Shown: positions 24,287-32,312 of the stretch, piece by piece
Numbering within the stretch: the first letter of the stretch is position 1
Layout: each line of letters starts with the position of its first letter
Assembly: GCF_001704635.1 (NCBI RefSeq)
Contig: NZ_MAXF01000157.1
Span: 1-64,000 of the forward strand
Length of the DNA: 64,000 nt
Direction: 5' to 3'
DNA from: Streptomyces sparsogenes
GTDB taxonomy: Bacteria; Actinomycetota; Actinomycetes; Streptomycetales; Streptomycetaceae
Position numbers and translations under genes: made by a program
Notes under the pieces: generated by a model
What the model was told of the DNA's origin: nothing
Databases searched by the model: none
What the model saw: the letters and a program-made list of their open reading frames with translations, nothing else

Positions 24287-26638
24287 ATGCGACGACGCAC
24301 GTTCATCGCCTCCCTCGGCGCGGCCGCGGTCGTGGCCGGTGCCCTGCCCGCCCCGGCCTTCGCCAAGCCCGGCCTGCAATCCAAGGACACCTACGCATGG
24401 AAGAACGCCGTCGTCAACGGCGGCGGTTTCGTGCCCGGCATCATCTTCAACGAGACCGAGCCGAACCTGATCTACGCCCGCACCGATGTCGGCGGCTGCT
24501 ACCGGTGGCAGGAGGGCTCCCGGACCTGGAAGCAACTGCTCGACTGGGTCGGCCGCGACAAGTGGGGCTACTACGGCGTGGTCTCCATGGCCACCGACCC
24601 GGTCGAGACCAACCGCGTCTACGCCGCGGTCGGCACCTACACCACCGACTGGGACCCCAACAACGGCGCGATCCTCTACTCCGACGACTACGGCGACACC
24701 TGGGGCATCGCCGAACTCCCCTTCAAACAGGGCGGCAACATGCCCGGCCGCGGCATGGGCGAGCGCCTGGCCGTCAACCCGGCCGACAACGCGACCGTGT
24801 ACCTGGGCGCCCCCAGCGGGAACGGGCTGTGGCGCTCGACCGACTACGGCCGCACCTGGTCCGCAGTCGCGAACTTCCCCAACCCCGGAAACTTCGTCAT
24901 CAACCCCAAGGACCCCTACCTCGCCGACAACCAGGGCGTGATCTGGATCGACTTCGACCAGACCGGCGGCAAGATCTACGTGGGCGTGGCCGACCCGGAC
25001 GACCCGCTCTACGTGTCCGAGGACGACGGCGCGACCTGGCAGCCCGTCCCCGGAGCGGCCGCAGCGCTCGGCGACTGCGACGGCAACCGCACCATCCCCA
25101 AGCAGTCCGCCGTGGACAACACAAACGGCTACCTGTACATCATCACCAGCTATGACCCCGGCCCGTACAACGGCGTGCCCGCCACGGGCAACGGCGGCAA
25201 GATCCAGAGGCTGACGATCCAGACCGGCGAATGGACCGACATCACCCCCGCCTACAACCCGAGAGGCCCGATCCCCGGCTTCGGCGGTGTGACCGTCGAC
25301 CGCCAAAACCCTGGCACGCTCATGGCTTCCACGTGCAACAACTGGTACCCCGACGAGATCCTCTACCGCTCCACCGACTCCGGGAAGACCTGGCAGATCA
25401 GCTGGGACTACGCCGAGGGCACCAATCGCACCGACCGCTTCGTCATGGACAGCACCGACGCCCCGTGGCTGTCGTGGAACGGCACCGACCAGGGGCCGGC
25501 GTACGCGGTCAAGCACGGGTGGATGATCGAGGCCCTCGCGATCGACCCGCACGACTCCGACCGCATCATGTGGGGCACCGGCGCCATGATCTGGGGCACC
25601 GAGGAACTGACGCGGTGGGACACCCAAGGCGAGCTGATCGGCCATAACGAGGCCGGCGAGCGGATCGCCCTGCCCATCGAGCAGTTCACCGTCCACGTAC
25701 GGGCCCAAGGCGTCGAAGAGACCTGGGTCCGCGACATCACCGCCCTCGGCGGCACCCTCGTCTCCGCCATGGGCGACGTCAGCGGCTTCGTCCACACCGA
25801 CCTCGACCGGGCCGAGCCGATGATCCGCTCCGGCTGGGCCGGCAACAGCCTCGACTACGCCCAGTCCGACCCGGACGTCATCGTCGGCAGCGGCGAAGTC
25901 AACGCGGACGTGGACGCCCACGTCATCGTCTCCACCGACCGCGGAAAGACCTGGAAGTCCGCCGCGCGCCTGGAAGACGTCCCGGGCGGCGGCTCCGGCG
26001 TCGTCGCCATCACCGCCGACGCAGCCGCCCTCCTGTGGTCCCCCAGCAACACCGACATCACCCCGGTGCGCAGCACCGACCTGGGCAAGACGTGGAACCC
26101 GGTCAAGGGCCTCCCAGCCGGGGCCAGGATCCGGTCCGACCGCGTCAACCCGTCGGTCGTGTACGCCTTCTCCGGCGGCAGGTTCTTCCGCAGCACCGAC
26201 GCGGGCGCGACGTTCACCAACACCGGGGCAACAGGACTGCCCGCCGAAGGCGTCGACGACTTCAGGGTCGCCCCCGGCCACGAGGGCCACGTCTGGCTCG
26301 CCGGGCGCAGCGACAAAGCGGAGGTCGCAACCGGCTTGTGGCGCTCCAAGGACGGCGGCGCGACCTGGAAGCGCATCAGCGCGATCGACTTGGCGATCGG
26401 TGTCGGCTTCGGCAAGGCCGCCAAGCGATCCGGTTACCCTGCGATCTACACCTCGGCCACGGTCGCAGGCCAGGACGGCATCTTCCGCTCGACCGACGGC
26501 GGCGACCGCTGGTTCCGCATCAACGACGACGACCACCAGTGGGCCTTCGCCGGAAGCGCCATCACCGGCGACCCGCACATCTTTGGCCGCGTCTATCTGT
26601 CAGCACGCGGCGTGATCTACGGCGACATCGCCGACTGA
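24287..26638 (+). CDS. Tat-exported GH74 endo-xyloglucanase, paralogue 2
   Basis: 783 residues from the ATG at 24287 with AAAGGAG six bases upstream; the longer frame only adds the permease-relic region. A twin-arginine signal (MRRRTFIASLGAAAVVAGAL) leads to GH74 propellers. Catalytic Asp67 is in YARTDVGGCYR and the second Asp lies in IDPHDSDRIMWGTG (420, 423 or 425). It follows the same blade order as paralogue 1 but differs at many positions and in inserts (for example LIGHNEAGERIALPIEQF), so it is not a recent duplicate. The two may differ in endo versus processive action or in tolerance of side chains. Confidence 0.95.
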   Translation: MRRRTFIASLGAAAVVAGALPAPAFAKPGLQSKDTYAWKNAVVNGGGFVPGIIFNETEPNLIYARTDVGGCYRWQEGSRTWKQLLDWVGRDKWGYYGVVSMATDPVETNRVYAAVGTYTTDWDPNNGAILYSDDYGDTWGIAELPFKQGGNMPGRGMGERLAVNPADNATVYLGAPSGNGLWRSTDYGRTWSAVANFPNPGNFVINPKDPYLADNQGVIWIDFDQTGGKIYVGVADPDDPLYVSEDDGATWQPVPGAAAALGDCDGNRTIPKQSAVDNTNGYLYIITSYDPGPYNGVPATGNGGKIQRLTIQTGEWTDITPAYNPRGPIPGFGGVTVDRQNPGTLMASTCNNWYPDEILYRSTDSGKTWQISWDYAEGTNRTDRFVMDSTDAPWLSWNGTDQGPAYAVKHGWMIEALAIDPHDSDRIMWGTGAMIWGTEELTRWDTQGELIGHNEAGERIALPIEQFTVHVRAQGVEETWVRDITALGGTLVSAMGDVSGFVHTDLDRAEPMIRSGWAGNSLDYAQSDPDVIVGSGEVNADVDAHVIVSTDRGKTWKSAARLEDVPGGGSGVVAITADAAALLWSPSNTDITPVRSTDLGKTWNPVKGLPAGARIRSDRVNPSVVYAFSGGRFFRSTDAGATFTNTGATGLPAEGVDDFRVAPGHEGHVWLAGRSDKAEVATGLWRSKDGGATWKRISAIDLAIGVGFGKAAKRSGYPAIYTSATVAGQDGIFRSTDGGDRWFRINDDDHQWAFAGSAITGDPHIFGRVYLSARGVIYGDIAD

Positions 26639-26798
26639 CGCGCGACGCGGCGCGGCTCCCAGCCGAAAGCCACCGCCGGCAGCCGCATCCGGCCTGACTG
26701 GACTGAATACCGCGTGAAGGAGAACCGATCACGACCGGAACACACCTGATTGAACCGCCCTCGCCCACCCGCCACCGACCTGAACCAGAGGAACCCTC

Positions 26799-28802
26799 GT
26801 GAACCGCTCGGCCGCAGGCCAGAATCTGCCCGACCTCATCGTCGGCGCCAACTACCACCCGCACGACTCCGACCCCGCCACCTGGCGGCGCGACGCCACG
26901 ATGATGCGCGAGGCCGGCATCCGCATGGTACGCCTGGGCCACCTCGCCTGGGACACCTTCGAACCGAGCGACGGCGACTTCCGCTTCGACTGGTTCGACG
27001 AGGTCATGGACCTCATGCAGGACAACGGGATCGGCGTCATCCTCGACATCGCCGTCCGGCCCGCGCCGCTGTGGCTCCACCGCAAGCACCCGTCCATCGA
27101 CATCACCGACGCGAACGGCAACCGGCTCTACGCCAACCACCGCTACATGGAGGACGTCGGCGACCCCGCGTTCCGGTCCCACGCGATGCGCTTCGCCGAC
27201 GCGCTGACCAAGCGCTACGCCGGGCATCCCGCGCTGGCCGCCTTCGGCATCGACAATGAGCCCGGCGACGGCCCGATCTCCTACTCCGATGACGTCAGGT
27301 CCCGCTTCATCGCCTGGCTGGAGGCGAAGTACGGCACCACCGAGGCGCTCAATGCGGCCTGGGCCGGCCACCGGTGGTCCCGCCGCATCGACGACTTCGC
27401 CGAGGTCGGCCTCCCGAAGTCCGGGACCTACACGGGCGCCCCCGAACGCGTCCTCGACTTTCGCCGCTTCGTCTCGCACGAGGTCGAGACCTACCTCGAG
27501 GAACTCCTCGACGTCGTCGGCGCCAACGCCCCGGACGCCCTCACCACCACGAACATGTGGTACTACGCCGACCAGAAGCACTTCGACCACGCACCGATCG
27601 CCTACAGGGGACGGATCACCCGCGCCGGAAACGGCTTCTACCCGGGCGGCTCGATCATCGACAACGGCGGCCTCCGCGCCGCCCTGTTCGGCATGGCCCG
27701 CATCCAGTACGAGAACACCACCCCGTTCTGGTGCACCGAGTTCACCACGATGACCGCGGTCCCCGGCTCGATCCGCAAGTCCGCGTACGCGTCCCTCATA
27801 CTCGGCAACCAGCTCGTGTGCGGGTGGACCTGGCAGACCATGCACGCCGGCGAGGAGCAGTTCCTCCAGGGCATGGTCGACTGGGACGGCCGCCCCAACC
27901 GCAAACTCGACGAGTACCGGCGGATCGCCGCCGAGTTCGCCAAGCTCGAAGGCCGCGGCTTCCCCTACCGGCCCCGACCCGAGATCGCGGTGGCGCTCGA
28001 CTTCCCGAGCCAGATCGCGAGCGCGGTCCTCCCTGAGCGCCACGACGCCCAGGCCCAGACCGCGTTCGAAGCCGTCATCGACCGCAACCTCGACGCCCGC
28101 CTGGTCGACCTCGCCCGCAGCGAGCTCGACTACAAGCTGCTCCTCATCCCCGGCGTGCTGGTTCTCGACGAGGCGGCCGCCTCCCGCATCCGCGCGTTCG
28201 TCGAACGCGGCGGGACCGCGATCATGACCTCGTACTCAGCGACGCTCGATGCCGACGGACACGCGTTCGCCACCACCCGGCCGGGGCGGCTCGACGACGT
28301 CTTCGGCATCCGCGTCGGCTCCTACGAGGAGACCGCGATGCTGAACGAACTCGCGCACGGCCGCACCGGACACGAGGGACTCGACCTCGAGTTCGACGGC
28401 CGCGCCATCGCCGCCGCGACCCCGCGGTTCGACACGGTCGAGCTGGTCACGGCCGACGTCATCGCCCGCGCCGCCGGACTCGACGGGGACCGCCCGCTTA
28501 TCACCGCCAACCAGTACGGGGCCGGACGCGCGGTCTACATCGCGCTCCCGGCGCGGCGCGAGGTCCTCGACCCGCTGCTCGAATCCGAGATCACCCGCCT
28601 GGGCATCGACCCGGGCCCGTCGGTCCCGCCGGGAGTGATGGCCCGCGCCGTCGACGACCGCCATGTGCTCTACCTCAACCTCGACGCCGAACCCAAATCG
28701 ATCGTTTTGCAGGGCAAGGCGACCGGTGTCCTCCGCGAAACGCGCTACGACGGCGGGCTCACCCTCGGCGCCTACGATGCCGAAGTGGTCGAACTCGGCT
28801 GA
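26799..28802 (+). CDS. GH42 beta-galactosidase-type enzyme, paralogue 2
   Basis: 667 residues from a GTG at 26799 preceded by GAGGAA. The GH42 barrel has acid/base Glu154 (GIDNEPGDG) and nucleophile Glu314 (WCTEFTT), followed by a trimerisation domain and a small C-terminal beta domain. It has no signal peptide. It is the most divergent of the four GH42 proteins: the usual GGDYNPEQW opening is replaced by VGANYHPHDS, so the substrate may be another galactoside or an arabinopyranoside. It lies 160 bp after GH74 and is probably co-expressed with it. Confidence 0.88.
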   Translation: MNRSAAGQNLPDLIVGANYHPHDSDPATWRRDATMMREAGIRMVRLGHLAWDTFEPSDGDFRFDWFDEVMDLMQDNGIGVILDIAVRPAPLWLHRKHPSIDITDANGNRLYANHRYMEDVGDPAFRSHAMRFADALTKRYAGHPALAAFGIDNEPGDGPISYSDDVRSRFIAWLEAKYGTTEALNAAWAGHRWSRRIDDFAEVGLPKSGTYTGAPERVLDFRRFVSHEVETYLEELLDVVGANAPDALTTTNMWYYADQKHFDHAPIAYRGRITRAGNGFYPGGSIIDNGGLRAALFGMARIQYENTTPFWCTEFTTMTAVPGSIRKSAYASLILGNQLVCGWTWQTMHAGEEQFLQGMVDWDGRPNRKLDEYRRIAAEFAKLEGRGFPYRPRPEIAVALDFPSQIASAVLPERHDAQAQTAFEAVIDRNLDARLVDLARSELDYKLLLIPGVLVLDEAAASRIRAFVERGGTAIMTSYSATLDADGHAFATTRPGRLDDVFGIRVGSYEETAMLNELAHGRTGHEGLDLEFDGRAIAAATPRFDTVELVTADVIARAAGLDGDRPLITANQYGAGRAVYIALPARREVLDPLLESEITRLGIDPGPSVPPGVMARAVDDRHVLYLNLDAEPKSIVLQGKATGVLRETRYDGGLTLGAYDAEVVELG

Positions 28803-28808
28803 CTGCCC

Positions 28809-29132
28809 TCGTCGGCCGGAAGTCCAGGCCCTTGGCATTGGCCTGGCCCCGCCTGCTGCCCTCGGGCAGCAGGCGGGGCCAGGCGATCGAGAAGCGGTGA
28901 CCGTCGACGCCGATGTCGCCCAGCAGGGCCGCGTCCTCGCGGTAGCGGTGGTAGTGGTCGGCGGCCGTGTCGCCGATGGCTCCGGCGAGGTACGGCCGGG
29001 GGAGTGACTGAAGGTGTCCCAGTTGGAGGGGCCGCGGCCGTCCTGGTCGTGGGCGCCCTCAATCTGGTAGGCGACGGTGGCGGCGCCGAGACGGTGTCCC
29101 GGGGCAGCACCGCGGAAGGCGGGGCTGTTCAT
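28809..29132 (-). pseudogene. Relic: N-terminal part of a GH1 beta-glucosidase
   Basis: From the ATG at 29132 the minus strand reads LGAATVAYQIEGAHDQDGRG, then PSNWDTFSHSPG, the classic GH1 opening. After a frameshift near 29005 it continues AADHYHRYREDAALLGDIGV and FSIAWPRLLPEG, also GH1, and stops after about 100 residues of the usual 450. The ATG overlaps the stop of the GH3 gene (ATGA), so GH3 and GH1 were translationally coupled. A perfect 21-bp hairpin lies inside the relic. Loss of an intracellular beta-glucosidase is inferred. Confidence 0.85.
28841..28884. terminator. Very strong hairpin within the GH1 relic
   Basis: A perfect 21-bp inverted repeat with a two-base loop: the left arm runs 28841-28861 and the right arm 28864-28884. 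It falls between the convergent GH42 and GH3 genes and can act as a bidirectional terminator. It partly overlaps GH1 codons for WPRLLPEG, so it may have arisen by inverted duplication at the deletion end. Confidence 0.7.
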
Positions 29133-31996
29133 GCGGCTCCGTTCTCGGGCGCGCCGAAGCCGAAGGAGGCCAGGCGGAAGTCACCGTGCAGGGTCAGCCG
29201 CAGATCGTGGACGCCCCCGTCGTGCGCTGCCGCGTCGGCGGTGACCGTCGTCCAGGTGTAGCGGCTGCCGGTGACCGGTACGGCGATCTGCGCCAGGAGC
29301 CGGTCGCCGGCCCGGACCTCCAGCCGTGCCTCACCCGCCCCCGCACCCTCGCGTGCGGCCTTCGCCTCGAAGCGGGCGGCTCCGGACAGGTCGACGGAGC
29401 GGTAGAGCAGGGTCGCGGGGAGCGCGGGATCGGCCGGGGTGACCGCGTCGCCGGCGGCGCGGGTGGCGTCGACGAGGGTGACGTCCGTGTAGTCGTCGAA
29501 GTCGGCGGCCTGGGTGTGTCGCCCGACGACCACGCGGGGTGCGGGGGGCGTGCCGGTCACCGTGAGCGGGGCGCGCAGGACGACGTGTTCCGCGGAACGG
29601 GCGACGAGGATCTCGTAGGCGCCCGGATCCACGGTGAAGGCCCCGGTGGCCACGTCCCAGTGGGCGAACCGGGCGGCGGGCAGCCGGAAGGTCACCTCCC
29701 GGCTCTCCCCGGGCGCCAGCCGTACCTTGCGGAAGTCGGCGAGCCTCAGCCGGGGCGCCTCGTAACGCGCGTCGAGGGCACGGGCGTAGAGCTGGACCAC
29801 CTCGCTGCCGGGTCGTGCTCCGGTGTTGGACAGCGTCACCGTGACGTCGAGCGCACCGTCCTGCGGCACGGCCTGCGTGGACAGCCGCAGGTCGCTGTAG
29901 GCGAAGTCGGTGTAGGACAAGCCGTGGCCGAAGGCGTACAGGGGTGCGCCGTGGTGGTACTGGTAGGTCCAGCCGGCTTTGATGACGTCATAGTCGAGCG
30001 GGTGCGGAAGGTCGTCGTCGCCGCGGTACCAGGTCTGCGGCAGCCGGCCCGACGGGTCGGCCTCGCCGAGCAGTACGGCGGCCAGCGCCCCGCCCGTCTC
30101 CTGCCCGCCGTGGGAGGTCCACACCACGGCGGGCAGGTGCTCGTCCGCCCAGTCGAGGGCGTAGGGGTAGCTGCTCATGACGACCAGCGCGGTCTGCGGA
30201 CGGGCCTCGACGACCGCACGCAGCAGCGCCTCCTGGGTCGCGGGGAGTGCGATGCCCGAACGGTCCTCGGTTTCGCGGCCGTTGATGAGCGGGTGGTTGC
30301 CGAGGACGACAATCGCCGCGTCGGCCGCCTCGGCGGCGGCGCGTGCTTCGGCCGTGCCGTCCCGGAGCAGCTCGCGCTGCCAGCGCTCGGCGGCCTGCGG
30401 GGTTTCAGCGGTGACCGTGACCCGGCCGTCGGCTGCGTCGACGACGGCATAGCGACCGGTGAAGACGTTGCACAGCAGCACCGTGTCGGCGTCGCCCGCC
30501 GGGTCGGGCTCCAGAAGGAAGGTTTCGTTGATGAACCAGGTCTTGATGACATCCCGCTCCGCGGCGAGCGAGTCGTCGTCCTTGCGGCTGAGGTAGCGGC
30601 CGGATTCGGCGTCGCGCAGGGTCAGCACCCCGTCGCCCCACTCGAAGACGTCGTACGCGGTCCCGCCGAGCCGTTCGCCCGAGGTGCGGGAGCGCAGCGC
30701 GATCCGGTCGGCGCCGTCCACGGTGACGACTTCGCCGCCGCTCTCGCCGAGCGCCGCACGCAGCCCGGACGCGATGCCGACCTGGTAGGGCAGGGTGCCG
30801 CTGTACCAGTCCTCGTACAGGGTGTCGGCGAGCGGGCCGATGACGGCGACGCGCGGCGCCCGCTTCGCCTGGAGGGGCAGCAGGCCGTCGTTCTTGAGCA
30901 GCACCACCGACTCGGTCGCGGCGCGCAGGGCGAGGGCGCGGTGCTCGGCGCAGTCGACGACCTCCGGGCCGATACCGGCGTACGGGTCGAGTTCCGGGTC
31001 GAACTCACCCAGCCGGAAGCGGATGTGAAGGTGGCGCCGGGCCGCTCGGTCGATGTCCGCCTCGTCGATCAGGCCGCGCTCCAGGGCCTCGCGCAGCCGG
31101 CCGACGGTGATCGAGCTGTCCTCGCGATGCTGGGTGAAACTGTCGATGCCGGATTTCAGCGCGGCGGCATGGGATGCCGCGTGGTCCTCGAAGTAGTGCT
31201 CCATTTCCACCAGGTTGGAGGGCGCATACTCGTCGCTGACCACGAACAGTTCATGGCCGGTGGGCCGGGCCCAGGTCCGCAGCTCCGTCTCGAGGAGCGG
31301 GCTGACGTGGCAGGGGCGGCCGTTGACCAGGTTGTACGCGGCCATCGCGCCGGTCGCCGCGCCCGAGGCGACGATGGGCCGGAAGGCGGCCAGGTCGTAC
31401 TCCTGCAGGACGCGGGGGCGCAGGCCGGAGGAGGTGACGCAGCGGTCGTCCTCGTTGTTGTAGGCGAGGAAGTGCTTGAGCACCGGAGCCGCGCGCAGGT
31501 AGGCCGGATGGTCGCCGGACAGGCCCCGGCAGTAGGCGGTGCCCAGCCGGGCGGTGTGCACCGGGTCCTCGGAGTAGCCCTCTTCGTTGCGGCCCCAGCG
31601 CGGGTCGCGCAGCAGGTTCACCACGGGTGCCCACGTCTGGAGGCTGTTGGTGCCGACGCCGTTCGCCGTCGGGCGGTGGTAGTGGAAGGCGCGCAGTTCG
31701 ACCGAGACGGCCTCGGCGACCTCGTGGACGAGTTCCTCGTCCCAGGTCGCGCCGAGCCCCACGGCCTGCGGAAAGACGGTCGCCTCGCCCAGCCATGACA
31801 CGCCGTGCAGCGCTTCCGTGCCGGTGCGGAACGAGGCGACGCCGAGGCGCTCCACGGCCGGCGCGTACTGGTGCAGCAGCGCGATCCGCTCGTCGAGCGT
31901 GAGCCGCCCGAGCAGGTCGTCGACGCGCTTGTCGATCGGCAGCGCGGGGTCACGGAACGGAAGCCGACCGGCGGCGGACAGGGACGGAGAACCCAC
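29129..31996 (-). CDS. Large GH3 glycosidase with insert and C-terminal CBM6-like domain, paralogue 1
   Basis: About 955 residues. I chose the GTG at 31996 because it gives the same short leader before FRDPALPIDKRVDDLL as the paralogue at 48316; the longer frame starts inside the operator. The GH3 barrel has nucleophile Asp255 in VVSDEYAPSN. The second domain contains a beta-rich, fascin/trefoil-like insert (GVLTLRDAESGRYLSRKDDD) before NGRETEDRSG. A fibronectin-III-like domain and a sandwich resembling CBM6 (AADFDDYTDVTLVD onward) follow. There is no signal peptide, so it should act on imported oligosaccharides as beta-glucosidase or beta-xylosidase. It is preceded by the pair 3 promoter-operator. 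Confidence 0.9.
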   Translation of the reverse strand: MGSPSLSAAGRLPFRDPALPIDKRVDDLLGRLTLDERIALLHQYAPAVERLGVASFRTGTEALHGVSWLGEATVFPQAVGLGATWDEELVHEVAEAVSVELRAFHYHRPTANGVGTNSLQTWAPVVNLLRDPRWGRNEEGYSEDPVHTARLGTAYCRGLSGDHPAYLRAAPVLKHFLAYNNEDDRCVTSSGLRPRVLQEYDLAAFRPIVASGAATGAMAAYNLVNGRPCHVSPLLETELRTWARPTGHELFVVSDEYAPSNLVEMEHYFEDHAASHAAALKSGIDSFTQHREDSSITVGRLREALERGLIDEADIDRAARRHLHIRFRLGEFDPELDPYAGIGPEVVDCAEHRALALRAATESVVLLKNDGLLPLQAKRAPRVAVIGPLADTLYEDWYSGTLPYQVGIASGLRAALGESGGEVVTVDGADRIALRSRTSGERLGGTAYDVFEWGDGVLTLRDAESGRYLSRKDDDSLAAERDVIKTWFINETFLLEPDPAGDADTVLLCNVFTGRYAVVDAADGRVTVTAETPQAAERWQRELLRDGTAEARAAAEAADAAIVVLGNHPLINGRETEDRSGIALPATQEALLRAVVEARPQTALVVMSSYPYALDWADEHLPAVVWTSHGGQETGGALAAVLLGEADPSGRLPQTWYRGDDDLPHPLDYDVIKAGWTYQYHHGAPLYAFGHGLSYTDFAYSDLRLSTQAVPQDGALDVTVTLSNTGARPGSEVVQLYARALDARYEAPRLRLADFRKVRLAPGESREVTFRLPAARFAHWDVATGAFTVDPGAYEILVARSAEHVVLRAPLTVTGTPPAPRVVVGRHTQAADFDDYTDVTLVDATRAAGDAVTPADPALPATLLYRSVDLSGAARFEAKAAREGAGAGEARLEVRAGDRLLAQIAVPVTGSRYTWTTVTADAAAHDGGVHDLRLTLHGDFRLASFGFGAPENGAA

Positions 31997-32029
31997 GAGG
32001 CTGACCCCTAAGAACGCTGGCTGGAGGTG

Positions 32030-32072
32030 TTGAAGCGCTTCGACGCTGCCACTCACCCCAGGGGACTGTCAA
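32030..32072 (-). promoter_or_regulatory. Promoter plus operator for GH3 (pair 3, left)
   Basis: Minus strand: TTGACA (32067-32072), 18 bp, CAGCGT (32043-32048), abutting TTGAAGCGCTTCGA (32030-32043, one mismatch). The operator ends 33 bp from the GTG at 31996. A GAAAGTTTC palindrome lies at 32087-32095, upstream of the -35. Confidence 0.65.
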
Positions 32073-32110
32073 TGACCAGCGGCCAGGAAAGTTTCTTTGG
32101 TTTCCCGCTC

Positions 32111-32164
32111 TTGTTTCGCGAGGAATGTGTCATTAACGTTTCGGCGCCGGGTCAAGCGCTTCGA
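32111..32164 (+). promoter_or_regulatory. Promoter plus operator for GH42-GH36 (pair 3, right)
   Basis: TTGTTT (32111-32116), 17 bp, TAACGT (32134-32139), then GTCAAGCGCTTCGA (32151-32164). Centre-to-centre distance to the left operator is 121 bp. The whole 32030-32164 region resembles 14335-14466 base for base over long runs, so the two are related copies. Confidence 0.6.
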
Positions 32165-32189
32165 CGAAGCGAAGGGGAGGGCCGCCGGC

Positions 32190-32297
32190 ATGACCAACGG
32201 GTTGAACCGCAGAAGCTTCGTCGGCAGAACCGGCGCTGCTGAAGCGGAACTGCTCCCTGACCGTACACAGAGCAGTGGGCCGGTCACGTCCCCTTAA
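32190..32297 (+). pseudogene. Stub of a Tat-exported protein (signal peptide only)
   Basis: GGGGAGGG followed by an ATG at 32190 opens 35 codons starting MTNGLNRRSFVGRTGAAEAE, a clear twin-arginine signal start, then an unrelated tail to a TAA. It is the first ORF after the pair 3 operator and 16 bp before GH42. I infer the front end of a lost secreted enzyme or binding protein. A functional micro-ORF is less likely but not excluded. Confidence 0.55.
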
Positions 32298-32312
32298 TCC
32301 GAAGGACCAGTC

